This document shows, one piece after another, positions 34,601-42,019 of a DNA stretch of 64,000 nt. The stretch is from contig JACKHM010000004.1 in assembly GCA_020638995.1 (NCBI GenBank), positions 434,001 to 498,000 of the forward strand, read 5' to 3'. This DNA is from Planctomycetaceae bacterium. Lineage in GTDB: Bacteria > Planctomycetota > Planctomycetia > Pirellulales > Pirellulaceae. Below the pieces are notes generated by a model, which did not search any database, was not told the origin of the DNA, and worked only from the letters and a program-made list of their open reading frames with translations. How positions within the stretch are numbered: the stretch's first letter is position 1; each line of letters begins with the position of its first letter. Both the position numbers and the translations under genes were made by a program.

Positions 34601-37600
34601 CCACCTTCTGCACGGTAAACGCTGCAGCGTCTCCTGACTGATTTGCCGAGATTTCTGAGTTGCCCGTCACTCGGAGTTCGGGCTGAGCGTCGGGTGCAGC
34701 AAAGATTGCAATCCGTTTCTTTCTCGCGACGGTACCGCCAGCGACGACTGGCTCGAACGAGATCGTCTCCGTGTCGAGAGGTATTCGTTGTCCTGGATAC
34801 TCGAAATCCGGGTCCGTCCGATCCACGAAGCGGTAGTAGTAAAACGAATCTTCCTTAATAAGTTCGAGGGATTCCGCGCCTCGCGCCAAGATATCAACTT
34901 TGGCGCCGAGCAGTATGTTCACAGGATCTGTCTCGTAGCCTTCAGCGTCGGTAAATAGCACTTCAAATAACCCGTCAAGCGGTAGCGGTCCTTCCTTGAT
35001 TGGGATCTCGACGCTTGTCCCGGGTTCGACGAACTCTTGATGAAGATCCTCTGCAAAGGGCAATGACAGGAATTGCGTTTGTTGATGTATGGTCACATCG
35101 ACGACGAGATCTTCTTCGCCTTGCTTCGCTGGGCTGCCACAGCTCTCAAGGCCTACGTCTCGATCCTTTTGACCATCGTTTACGGCGATGATTTTCAGCT
35201 CGTTGTTGTCCGGTCCAAACTTGAGTTGGTCAACAAAGGGTTTAACACTTCCCTTCAAGCCGATCTGCGCCAAGGTCTGACCCGGCTCCTGATCCGGAGG
35301 CCGCTCGCACATCTCCTCTTCTTCCTCGTCCTCTTCTCGTCGCTGCGGACTTTCGTATCTTGACTGCGGGTCCTTCGCGACATATCGCCAACCCAGAGTT
35401 TGCACGCCCGAGTCGGATTCCAGTACGGAACCATCTTCGCTCACGGTCATGGTGCCGGTTGGCGTCCATTCGCCCGCATCGTGATCAAACGAGTAGATAA
35501 ATCGCTGCTCGCCTGGAGCCAATCCGTCAACATTCGGGTACGTGATCTTGGCGGGCACATCGAAGTATTGGGCTCCGCCAGCCTCGACACTCCAGACCAT
35601 CAGCGGATTAAATCCGGGAGGCAAGGGGCCGGGGATGCGATCTGCGGCCAGCGGAAAGATTCGCACCTGTGTCGCAGGACTGCCGTCGTCAAAATACAAC
35701 GAGTCCGGCGGAATCTCGACTTGCAACAGTTCCCACACCGAACGGTCAATCTCCGGTGCGATCTCGGCCAGTTGATCCAAGGCCGTTTCTGCGAAGCCGG
35801 CTATCGTCATTTCGCCGCCCACCACGGGAGTCGTCTCGCTCGCGCTGACCAGCGGCAAGTAGATATTGAACGGCACTCCATTCATCGCCATTTCCAGCGA
35901 CTGGCCGATCTCGCTGTTAAACGGCTTGGTCACGCGGCCATGAAAGAAACCATCGGGCACGTTGGTCGAGGTCATGCCGTTGATATCGACGTAGAACTCT
36001 GGATAGGGCACGTCCTTCAACTCGAAGCGGCCATTTTCGTCCGTCACAGCGACCAAGTCCGGCCTGCCTTCGACCGTCAATGTGGCTCCAATGATTGGTA
36101 TGTCTGAACCGTCTGGGTTCTTGCGGTGCGACTCCATGAGGAACCCAGAGACATTCGTGTTAGGAATACTCTGAGTCGACACCGTCGTAAACTCGATCGT
36201 CGTTTTTCCCCCGGGAATTCCGTCGTCATTGGCATCCAAGAGCTTGCCGTCGATGCCCGCTATCACGTTGCCGTCGATGTGCAAGCGAACTTGCGTCGAA
36301 CCGGGCAGCAACTCGTCGGTAAATAGCGAGATACTCAAGCCATCGGAACCGACCCGCAATGTTCCTGGCAATTGAAGGTCGCCAACCGTCGCAAAGAACG
36401 CATCTGAAATGACTGTTGCGGGATCAATTGGCTCGTCGAAATCAACTCGGAGTGGCCGCTTCAACCGCACATTTTGTTCACCAGTCCAAGGTGAAGAATT
36501 GATGATGGTGGGCGGATCAGCGATCGTAAAGTCGAACTCTGTTTGTCCAACCAGCTGGTTGCCTGCCAAGTCTCGCAACGACGAGTTGACTGCGAAATGA
36601 TAGTCCTGATCTTCCAAAAGCTCTTGCCACCTGACGATCGCTGAGCCCAAATCATTGTCATCAGCTGCAAGTACCGAAATCGCTTGGCCATCCTTCGGTC
36701 CTCCGGAGACTGTTAGCGAGTAGCTTCTTGGATCGAACGCGTCGATCGCCATCACGTCGCTAAAGCGTACGGGAAGATCCGAAAACGATCGGCCGATCGA
36801 GCCATTTAGCCCAGTAATGGCTACGGGCGCGGCGGTATCAATCGTCACTTCGATTGCTTCCGATAACCCAGACTGGTTACCGGCCACGTCCGTAGCAATT
36901 GCACGTACAAAGTGCGGACCGTCAACTAACTCGCTCGTCGTGATCTCCCAGGGGCTGTTGGCTTGGTCTTCGCCAAAGAACGTGCCGCCCACCAGAAGCG
37001 ATACCAGTGATCCTGATTCGGCGTCTCCTGTAAACGTCGGTGTGTTGTCGTTCGTGATGCCGTCTGTCTGACTGCTTCCCGTATCAGTTATCTCCGTCAA
37101 ACGTAATTGCGTAGGTACGTTGGGCGCAATTGTGTCGAGCGTAAACGTCAACTCCGCAGCTTTAAGAATTACGACATCGTCAAAAGCTGTGAAACGTACG
37201 GTGTGTTCACCGTCGCTTGACCCGTCCGAAGGCAGCGGTGTATTGAAGGAAAAGCTGCCGTTCGATTCAAAGGCAACATCGATCCGTTCGCCGCCGTCAA
37301 TTTGAGCCGTCACGCTTGTCACGTGCGTTCCGCCGATATTAACCGCTCCCGCGACATCTGATTTTGCGGTCACCAAGTCCGCATTCGTTGTACCGCCCCG
37401 AGCTGTATCTTCGACGAGTCCGATCTGAATCGTAGGAGGAACCAGCGCACTGTTTAAGGCGTTGATGACAATCAAGACATCAATCGGCGATAGAAAACCA
37501 TCGCCATTGACATCGTAAGAAGGGCGCTCCTCCAGCCCAGTTCGGTCGGAGAGCAAGTTCTGAGAGTCGATAACGGTACGCGCAAAAAGCTCGTTAATTC

Positions 37601-37775
37601 CAATCAGTGCATCGAGCGGGCTGATTGAACCATCGCGGTTGACATCGTGAGCGCCAAACGGATTCGTCCAATCCGACACCAGCAGCACACGCTGTTGTAG
37701 CGACTCGAAGAAAAGGCGGCGTTGGGACAACGAACGATTTTGAGATGGTCTTGCACGTCGCTTGCTCTGTGTCAC
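25617..37775 (-). CDS. Giant exported multidomain protein with dockerin repeats and two HExxH motifs
   Basis: A 4052-residue surface or secreted protein starting from GTG with AAGGTG upstream. Residues 19-33 (RRLFFESLQQRVLLV) are the planctomycete extracellular secretion motif. Two dockerin-type calcium loops follow (DVNRDGSISPLDA at 44 and DVNGDGFLSPIDV at 88). Then come Ig-like repeats, a carboxypeptidase-regulatory-like domain near 560-640, an acidic patch near 815, a protease-like HELGHAVDLRH at 1317, ASPM-type beta domains near 1600-1780, thrombospondin type-3 calcium repeats near 1875, LVIVD-like propeller repeats near 1930-2200, autotransporter-associated strands near 2520-2650, more Ig domains, FG-GAP repeats near 3430-3760 and a matrixin-like HELGHVLGLDD at 4001. 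The 1317 motif lacks the metzincin glycine and the 4001 motif has Asp as third ligand. Likely an adhesive or carbohydrate-active scaffold; function unproven. Confidence 0.9.
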   Translation of the reverse strand: MTQSKRRARPSQNRSLSQRRLFFESLQQRVLLVSDWTNPFGAHDVNRDGSISPLDALIGINELFARTVIDSQNLLSDRTGLEERPSYDVNGDGFLSPIDVLIVINALNSALVPPTIQIGLVEDTARGGTTNADLVTAKSDVAGAVNIGGTHVTSVTAQIDGGERIDVAFESNGSFSFNTPLPSDGSSDGEHTVRFTAFDDVVILKAAELTFTLDTIAPNVPTQLRLTEITDTGSSQTDGITNDNTPTFTGDAESGSLVSLLVGGTFFGEDQANSPWEITTSELVDGPHFVRAIATDVAGNQSGLSEAIEVTIDTAAPVAITGLNGSIGRSFSDLPVRFSDVMAIDAFDPRSYSLTVSGGPKDGQAISVLAADDNDLGSAIVRWQELLEDQDYHFAVNSSLRDLAGNQLVGQTEFDFTIADPPTIINSSPWTGEQNVRLKRPLRVDFDEPIDPATVISDAFFATVGDLQLPGTLRVGSDGLSISLFTDELLPGSTQVRLHIDGNVIAGIDGKLLDANDDGIPGGKTTIEFTTVSTQSIPNTNVSGFLMESHRKNPDGSDIPIIGATLTVEGRPDLVAVTDENGRFELKDVPYPEFYVDINGMTSTNVPDGFFHGRVTKPFNSEIGQSLEMAMNGVPFNIYLPLVSASETTPVVGGEMTIAGFAETALDQLAEIAPEIDRSVWELLQVEIPPDSLYFDDGSPATQVRIFPLAADRIPGPLPPGFNPLMVWSVEAGGAQYFDVPAKITYPNVDGLAPGEQRFIYSFDHDAGEWTPTGTMTVSEDGSVLESDSGVQTLGWRYVAKDPQSRYESPQRREEDEEEEEMCERPPDQEPGQTLAQIGLKGSVKPFVDQLKFGPDNNELKIIAVNDGQKDRDVGLESCGSPAKQGEEDLVVDVTIHQQTQFLSLPFAEDLHQEFVEPGTSVEIPIKEGPLPLDGLFEVLFTDAEGYETDPVNILLGAKVDILARGAESLELIKEDSFYYYRFVDRTDPDFEYPGQRIPLDTETISFEPVVAGGTVARKKRIAIFAAPDAQPELRVTGNSEISANQSGDAAAFTVQKVAEDAGVVTWEISFAPKTARSAAYNAELLIIPPGSSTPAGMRGIRLEGTATPKIAIDFNLEELREALIVSGFQAVCMREPITCAEQGIVFQTTQIDPVLFTFDEGLLVRNDAFIERVVSKMKDSVVGRLGEVADAFDFNHEVPESTVVKIDWMLSGTPGLLGEAQVDDYWGQRTALLVGKDNGFEDTWVKRHFELAQELNRETTSRIEIYIDNFIEFAGPAANGVAQISQSLNEFRFNSGDAPIDAAYDLVNAISATIVHELGHAVDLRHTALLQLRNPITEEQRILTIHSNESSSGFTLDFDFETKVIPSDVTAAQLEGLIEEFTAIDEVVVEEVEPDLSAFDIQAPIPNGAVVREFRVLFQAHEDPGKPATTLPLSKLHGVDVAQLAVFKSQGTLQDEAHARTVTNGSLEYVPAQLIVPKYNASFPKEVLSPRGRQDIMSQQFDIYSELQFEPDLSLPVLKLALNLDWDQDDARQAWKVQEKNITFPPKPFSEISTEDSPLYEGPNLVLATESGESIATDFLFPTVKVDGQDGDLSTQTIFLINQGREPVVLDEFKLVDASPHFTMTFVPGGTTIAPDDLLAVEVTYDPTMDGVHTGTLKVSSNDPEAARQISLRGRGITPSPHLDLSLRHTNNAGGAFVEDPAKEIPKFVTIKNSGDQDLTIEQIVTSEVNAGQFSLQMPPSFPLTLASGESVDLDLRFAPADFGLQRGAFDVYSNDPTSPITTIFVTGTGLTREREVLDLGNDYVLVEVGESKFPIRAISDNAGNFAFDLPANSDIAITMFDPVSGLVWHDRDTTAAPAETATASRPIFVASAFGDTDGDGIPDDIERAIGTAINKRDTDDDNIDDFSELRLGLNPLDGHQLPLGFLGGISGLRDAWALDVQAAPDNPGQQLAFIAADLDGLVIADVSNPLVPIQVGQVGRVGQAFAVAVDTEVQVAVVRTNTEAVVIDVRNPSAPKILRRIRGITKANAVPQVLFHQGLIYTQHDSSSTFRIMVHDSTNGQRIGELAFDEPVFDMSIDRGLLYVVTSPQACTQNSPGSGSLHIFDLTDGSLSPISEIAINNDARGLFVAGDVAYITNGKTTDVQKLLYRCLSTGGGYSTVDVSNPASPMLISDVDTPATTEGGEILASGAVQMVVTEGGLALISANHSVELHDASMLDVTYNLLQRFAPGDDAVSRFVTAAGGYAFTTGNSVASRGQLQVLNYVAKDTLGQSPTVAITSPADDEDVNASGLQVTVGTRVPIFVDAADDVAIERVEVIVNGRVVGSDSSFPYEFSPLATSRAVDDPSMIVQVRATDTGGNVSVSNQLTFEVLVDPSNVVTIEGSPSLDFFNVPTDGFGLELSLSGNINRSSVNADSFRIVSSDGQAIAPSTVYLRQGSATTELNVAWAQIPEDDYELIFDPNQLKDLAQRPVIGDQIVKSFSAIDASAYWISRGSQNFGFASNWNIEAVPGPEDVALISLADLNPQVSTSTGQSLISLITDEKLRIFGTLSIKERLEINSEFSAISLELTSGARLSGEGILGGTVLHDDLVIDPGHRVGTLTLDGNWSQTGNSSLNIELAGTAQAQADQLQVTGTLSIDGALNVSFLDGYIPQHGDTFRIVTYGSRQGEFSSITMPPLPTNMGFLAAYDATGLTLSFDQGGPTVTEVQTPAPFTKEVIVTFDERLAPDTANDIANYQLLLDDGDGEFGGADFSVPLTVTYDDTNRQVTLTASEPLPPGNYQLTVEGDSSVEDLAGNKLNDGVDSVIPLSISVNTVSLPFGDRFSAGELGSSWLIPVTSNGQATVTSQFGPRTSPFHLLVQNSTSESELNELILPIDATGATDLELIFYHQSLGDSADTLPEQFTGAANGDGVSISGDGRNWFRIVDLSSLSSTDDYQQVTVDLAAAAASAGIQLDSDVYLKFQQFDGGGNATNGRTFDDLRIGADALGPRVTAVTPNQPLIFDSNLTSVVVEFNELLDATTANEAGSWTLVGDGADDIFGTADDVAVPVTPQYDGSLSVTVSAASGSPFAADTYRLVISGMNLLDTASNRLNDGLDEEYRFDVFPVEDPTNDMLGTATTLAIADVGEEFSDRQAIGNHAAGSSDLDLYRFTPSSDALAAIVVSPVTTSATIDPLETTIRLLDASGIELTRGLSVGSSPASIVFPVADSANFFVEVSSENGEIGLYDIGISLGEGSTFPRPPFFEGFESGELAAYWETNSTGDGRIQITDQFNPVEGSRHLLMDAASDTPSLNEAVLHLNLAGLTNVEVSYQFARTGGTVDVLPDMFTGSANGDGVAISVDGVTWHTLATREFNGGLIDLDEAAARLGIVFSPDTRIKFQEFGSGSAPSGGRGYDNIKIGPDDDGPIIPFASQIQEIGTVWDAVADDLNEDGDLDLILTEGWHDVVLVLLGDGNGSFSSPQRYETGAFPSSIATGDINGDQNVDIVTYNADAATVSILLGNGDGTLQSQTQLSANCFVFFSSCSLALGDLSGDSRDDIILGGGSLQVLLQQSDGSFAAPVSYDLPGTLANPHALMIEDVTGDDVLDVLTANDSNSSVTVYRGDGTGGLFNRTDIPVDGDPKVLAVEDVDGNDTLDIITANSGTNSIAVILGQGDGFFGIPSNFDAGQSPSSIRLVDLDNDDALDVVTVSEFGNVITTLRGVGDGTFVDRAEVTTSGGPLAVFAGRFNSDGITDLATVNRDTNTVSVFLADAALSFPSMSDISVETRGIRFRVAVGENGEIDRDSLFDPNSYEFQYAGPDEIFDSVDTPSTDDESFAAIPAFNVSPHPHEIRVRADVASPLTPGKYRLVVKADGIKDAEGNFLNTVDGVVGADFFIPVTVSALRASEDLGSDENFNSLSLDDAQRLLLAAAVRWSDLGLNEVQRQLLASTTIGVTDLSGDLLAQAMGNSILVDRNAAGHGWFVDESPFLDEEFVWDSRNGVLRAVPSTSANGHIDLLTTIMHELGHVLGLDDDVADILTDDLMDETLGPGLRRLPTRELVDHLFDDDRNWLAD

Positions 37776-38337
37776 GGCACACCTTCGTCGGAAGCGATAA
37801 ATCGAAAGATCAAATTACCCCACCCCCTCCAAAGTATAGTCACAGGGTCCGGAAAACGATAGCTTTTTGGTGCCTTTCAATATCAAACCGCGACCGAAAG
37901 TCCGATGCGCGACCAGCTGCCGATGACTTCCACCTCCACCCGCTCGAACCGGTCACGGCGAGAGCGAGTGCAACTTGGAAATTCTGGACTTAGGAACACG
38001 GGAAAAACAACTTCGCTATATCTTCTGCTAATCATCCCACGGAGTGTGATGGCTACTTTGGTTTCGCCGAAGTTATTTTTCCCGTGTTCCTTAGCTGCCG
38101 AGATGCGGCACTCTTGGTAACGAAGACGCCAAGCCATACCATCAGGAGGATGGTCACGCATTTTGTGCGGAGCGACGCGAGTTTGCTTCGTGCGATCACC
38201 GACTCGTTGAACTCGCATTTGGCAGCGTCGCTCGGCGAGTTGTTTCCCAACAGTAGCACTTCGTCGGTAAGCTTTGCGGCTGATTATGCTGCCGTGTGAG
38301 AGAGTAGTCTTCTAACGCCTTCGAGGAGAGTGAGCAA
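37776..38337. other. Intergenic with MITE
   Basis: Divergent promoters of the giant gene and fhcB should lie here. Apart from the miniature element at 37990-38093 and a short C-rich run, no gene or defined regulatory site is visible. Confidence 0.4.
37990..38093. mobile_element. MITE-like element with 23-bp terminal inverted repeats
   Basis: GGAACACGGGAAAAACAACT at 37993 and its complement ending at 38090 form 23-bp terminal inverted repeats with a single mismatch; the interior is about 50 bp and non-coding. TTA flanks both ends (37990-37992 and 38091-38093), a likely 3-bp target duplication. Such short non-autonomous elements are moved by a full-length transposase with matching ends, which is not in this window. 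Confidence 0.75.
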
Positions 38338-39660
38338 GTGAACGCACTGTGGTCGAATGTACCTTGCCCCGGTTGCGGATGTGTCTGCGACGATCTGAGG
38401 CTGACGTTTGATGGCGACCGCCTGGCAAGTTTTGAGCCGGGCTGTGAGTTAGGTGAACGCTGGTTTCGAATTCACGGTCAAGACTGTGAGTCAAGGGCAT
38501 CCATCAATGGCCGACCAGCTAGTCTCGCCGCGGCGCTCGACTTCGCCGCGGAAATCTTGCAACGCGCGGACTATCCGCTGATCTACGGACTTTCGCGAAG
38601 TGCTACGCCAGGGCAACGCGCCGCGATCGCACTCGCAGAACGCCTTGGTGCTGCGATCGATACGACCGCATCATTGTGCCACGGTCCCTCGATCATGGCG
38701 TTGCAGGAAGTTGGCGAGGTTACATGCACGCTGGGCGAAATCCGTAATCGTGCTGACTTAATTGTCTTTTGGGGATGTCATCCTGCCGTGTCTCATCCGC
38801 GGCACGCAGAACGCTACTCGGTGTTTCCACCAGGAAAATTCACTCCTTCCGGCCGGGCGGACCGGACCATCGTGATGGTGGGCGAAGCGGGGCAAGTCGA
38901 GCACTGGTGCCTTGACCCTGACGGCGCGAAGCCGGATTTTGTCCTCCCGATCGACCCAACCACTGACTTCGAAACGATATCCATGCTGCGCATGATGTTG
39001 CGTGAAGGAAGTGTTGCGGGTGCTTCCCCCGAGCTTCGGCATCTGCTGGATTGCATGTGTAGCTGCGAGTATGGAGTTGTTTTCTTTGGGTTGGGAATTA
39101 CTGAAACAAGCATGTGGGATGGACGCCCGCACCAACCTACGGGGCACATCAACGTAGCGGCACTTTTACAACTCGTCGCCGAACTGAACGACGTAACTCG
39201 GTTCACGGCACGACGCATGCGGATGCAAGGAGACGTCTCCGGCGCAGACAACGTGTTGTGCTGGCAAACGGGCTATCCGTTTGGCGTTGATATGTCGCGC
39301 GGCTACCCACGATACAATCCTGGTGAATTCACGGCTAATGAACTCTTGGCTGAACAGAACGTGGACGCCTGCCTGCTTGTTGGTGCCGAGACGGTGCCGT
39401 ATTTCTCGTCACCCGCACGACGGCACCTGGAGTCGATCCCGACAATCGTCCTCGACTATCCAGGCACTGTGTCGGACTTTACGCCCGCCGTTCAGTTTAC
39501 GACCGCGGCCTATGGTATCCACGCTGTGGGCACAGCATACCGAATGGATAATGTTCCCTTCTCACTTCAAGCTCCCCTCGCAAACAACGCACCTACTGAT
39601 GAATTCGTGCTCAACGAACTCTTGAATCGGTGTCCAAGTCCCGCATTTGCGTCTCGATGA
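38338..39660 (+). CDS. fhcB: Formylmethanofuran dehydrogenase subunit B (FhcB/FwdB-like)
   Basis: A 440-residue protein of the molybdopterin-type FwdB family. It starts from GTG with GAGGAG upstream. Near the N-terminus CPGCGCVCDDL (residues 9-19) matches the iron-sulfur cysteine cluster of FwdB, and SLCHGPSIMALQEVG at about residue 112 carries the catalytic cysteine of the active-site loop. Later WGCHPAVSHPRHAERY and CWQTGYPFGVDMSRGYPRYNP are typical. In planctomycetes and methylotrophs Fhc acts in tetrahydromethanopterin-linked formaldehyde oxidation, as part of the FhcABCD formyltransferase/hydrolase complex. Here no fhcA, fhcC or fhcD follows; an IS66 relic lies downstream. The subunit is therefore orphaned locally, though planctomycete C1 genes are often dispersed. 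Confidence 0.88.
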   Translation: MNALWSNVPCPGCGCVCDDLRLTFDGDRLASFEPGCELGERWFRIHGQDCESRASINGRPASLAAALDFAAEILQRADYPLIYGLSRSATPGQRAAIALAERLGAAIDTTASLCHGPSIMALQEVGEVTCTLGEIRNRADLIVFWGCHPAVSHPRHAERYSVFPPGKFTPSGRADRTIVMVGEAGQVEHWCLDPDGAKPDFVLPIDPTTDFETISMLRMMLREGSVAGASPELRHLLDCMCSCEYGVVFFGLGITETSMWDGRPHQPTGHINVAALLQLVAELNDVTRFTARRMRMQGDVSGADNVLCWQTGYPFGVDMSRGYPRYNPGEFTANELLAEQNVDACLLVGAETVPYFSSPARRHLESIPTIVLDYPGTVSDFTPAVQFTTAAYGIHAVGTAYRMDNVPFSLQAPLANNAPTDEFVLNELLNRCPSPAFASR

Positions 39661-39969
39661 TGAATCGGATCGCCAGCGACAAGTCGTTTCCAACGGGCGC
39701 GGTCCAGATAGATTCCACCACGGAAAGCTAATCCGCCGCGACCGTCTTGACCGGTCAACAGAGAAGACGGAGGGCGCGACGTAAATTGCGGCGTCGCCAA
39801 GATCCGCCGGCATTTTCATGCAAGCGCTCGAAGGCCCATTTTGCGTCCGTGGTAGGGACTCGTACTAATCCTCGGGGCGAGCCCGCTGCCGTGGAAGCCT
39901 TGGTTCAGCAGTCGCAGAAGGTGCAGCGGGCAGTCGCCGCAAAGTTCAAGGTGATTGTCATTCGGGGAA
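39661..39969. other. Intergenic between fhcB and IS66 relic
   Basis: A minus-strand frame (QFTSRPPSSLLTGQDGRGG, GGIYLDRARW) across 39567-39800 looks partly protein-like and could be the debris of an unrelated gene, but it overlaps the fhcB 3' end and cannot be identified. Nothing else is supported. Confidence 0.3.
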
Positions 39970-40545
39970 CCCAAGTGTGGTGCTTCGCAGCGATCGCCGC
40001 TTGGAGTTCGCAGCGTGTTGGGCGCATGTGTGCTGCAAGGCCGTCGAGTCGTCGACGTATCAGCAGGAAGGCGACCAGCTGTTGGGAATGATCCAGGCGT
40101 TACACGACGTCGATACGTGCGCCGAAGAGAATCTCATTGAGCAACGAAAACAATTGTGAAGTCGCGAGTCGGCCCCGATCTTAGATTCGATCGCGAAATG
40201 GCTTGCCATCTCGGTGGTTGCGGAGGTGCTTCCCAAGAGCAACCTTGGTGAGACGCTGCACTATCTGCGCAATCATTGGTCGGCGGTGCATGTTTACATC
40301 GGCGACGGTCGCATCTGATCGACAGTAACCTCGTGGAACAACTGATGAAGCAAATCGCGTTTTCCCGAAAAGCCTGCTTGTTTCTTTGTGTCAGGTGTTG
40401 CCGGCGGTGACCGTAGCGCGAAGATGATGAGCTTGGCGAGCGTTGCTCGATGTCACGACCTGGACTCGCGCCAGTCCGTTGAGGGCATCTTGCGGCAACT
40501 CCTCGCCGCCCGCCTTCTGCTCGGAATCCAACTCAAAAGCTAACG
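39970..40545 (+). pseudogene. IS66-family transposase relic
   Basis: The translated pieces match the C-terminal part of IS66 transposases: EFAACWAHVCCKAVES (family GCWAHARRKF), then GDQLLGMIQALHDVD, then LPKSNLGETLHYLRNHWSAV, then IDSNLVEQLMKQIAFSRKAC (family IDNNLVERALRPIAVGRKNW), and a last piece GVAGGDRSAKMMSLASVARC. These are spread over different frames with a TGA at 40157, another at 40316 and at least two frameshifts. No N-terminal half or terminal inverted repeats were found, so this is an old degraded insertion. Confidence 0.85.
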
Positions 40546-40677
40546 CCGCCACCTGTCGCTGCTGAACGCTTACGCAACCGCGACAATTCCGCCGGATAAC
40601 TCACGCGAATCGCTTTGCATCGGGCAATCGCATTGATACGATGTTGGTCCGCATCAACTCTCACTCGGAGATTCCAT

Positions 40678-42012
40678 ATGTCGTCGCGTTTCGTTCCCTT
40701 GCTGGTTGTCCCGGTGCTAATTGGAGTCCTCACAGATGTGGTAGCTCAGACGCGCGAGGAGAAAGTTCGCGAAGATCGTCGGAAGGTCGAAGCAGAGGGC
40801 TTTTGGATCTACAACAATCTGCCGCTGGCGTTCGATACCGCGAAGCAGAATGGCAAACCAATTATGGTGGTGCTGCGATGCATTCCGTGCGAGGCCTGTG
40901 TCAAATTGGATGATGATCTCGTCGAACAAGACAAAGTCATTCGGTCGTTGCTCGATGAGTTTGTTTGCGCGCGAGTGGTGTCGACTAACGGGCTTGATTT
41001 GTCGCTGTTTCAGTATGATACCGATCAATCGTTTGCGGTCTTTTTTTTGAATGCCGATAAGACGATTTATGGACGCTTTGGCACGCGGTCACATCGTACC
41101 GAGTGGTTTGGGGATGTATCGCTCAAGGGCTTGGCCGCCGCGATGCAAGGCGCGTTGAAGCTTCACAGCAACTATCCGGCCAACGCTGAGACGCTCGCGG
41201 CGAAACGCGGCCCGAAGCCGGACGTGGCATCGCCGGAACTTTTTCCGTCGCTAAGGGAGAAGTTTACCGACTCGCTTGACTACACCGGCAATGTGGTCAA
41301 AAGCTGTATTCATTGCCACCAGATTGGAGATGCTCAACGCGATCTGTATCGGTCGAGCGGTAAACCACTCCCAGAGTCACTGCTCTTCCCATATCCACAT
41401 CCTAAAGCGATCGGATTGGTTATCGATCCTGATACGCGAGCGACCGTAAAGGCGATTGGGGTAGAGTCGCCAGCCGCCGCCGCGGGCTTTCAAGTCGGAG
41501 ACGAGATTCAATCACTAAATGGCCAACCACTGCTGTCGATCGCCGACATCCAATGGGTGCTTCACCGAACTCCAGCTTCGGGAGGACAGATCGCGGCTCG
41601 TGTAGTGCGAGGCGGAGCGGCTCGCGAATTGACCCTCGATTTAGCCTCCGGCTGGCGGCAAGTCGACGATATTTCGTGGCGCGTTTCTTCGTGGGGGCTG
41701 CGGCGAATGGTTACTGGCGGCATGTTGTTGGAACAAGCGACCGCTGACCAACGCCAGGCTGCAGGTGTCGCCGACGACGCGATGGCTCTCCATGTGAAGC
41801 ACGTTGGACAATACGGGGCGCACGCAGCTGCCAAGAAAGCCGGAGTGCAAAAGGACGATATCCTGATCGCGTTTGACGGACGAACGGACTTACTGCGCGA
41901 AGCCGATGTCTTTCGACAGGGAATGTGGCAGCGGAAGCCTGGCGAAAGCGTGCTGATCACCGTATCGCGAAACGGAAAGCAGATTCAGCTACAGCTGCCA
42001 ATGCAGGAGTAG
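40678..42012 (+). CDS. Exported thioredoxin-fold / CxxCH / double-PDZ protein
   Basis: A 444-residue protein with signal peptide MSSRFVPLLVVPVLIGVLTDVVAQ. Residues about 50-160 form a thioredoxin-like domain with CIPCEAC in place of the classical CxxC site. At about residue 205 SCIHCHQIGDAQ provides a CxxCH c-type haem site (or a metal site). Two PDZ domains follow: AIGVESPAAAAGFQVGDEIQSLNG at about 265 (quoted in parts) and GAHAAAKKAGVQKDDILIAF at about 385. CGGAG precedes the ATG at 40678 by seven bases; the upstream 21 codons are rejected. Likely a periplasmic redox or protein-quality sensor; the combination is typical of planctomycetes but function is unproven. Confidence 0.8.
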   Translation: MSSRFVPLLVVPVLIGVLTDVVAQTREEKVREDRRKVEAEGFWIYNNLPLAFDTAKQNGKPIMVVLRCIPCEACVKLDDDLVEQDKVIRSLLDEFVCARVVSTNGLDLSLFQYDTDQSFAVFFLNADKTIYGRFGTRSHRTEWFGDVSLKGLAAAMQGALKLHSNYPANAETLAAKRGPKPDVASPELFPSLREKFTDSLDYTGNVVKSCIHCHQIGDAQRDLYRSSGKPLPESLLFPYPHPKAIGLVIDPDTRATVKAIGVESPAAAAGFQVGDEIQSLNGQPLLSIADIQWVLHRTPASGGQIAARVVRGGAARELTLDLASGWRQVDDISWRVSSWGLRRMVTGGMLLEQATADQRQAAGVADDAMALHVKHVGQYGAHAAAKKAGVQKDDILIAFDGRTDLLREADVFRQGMWQRKPGESVLITVSRNGKQIQLQLPMQE

Positions 42013-42019
42013 GTTGGAG

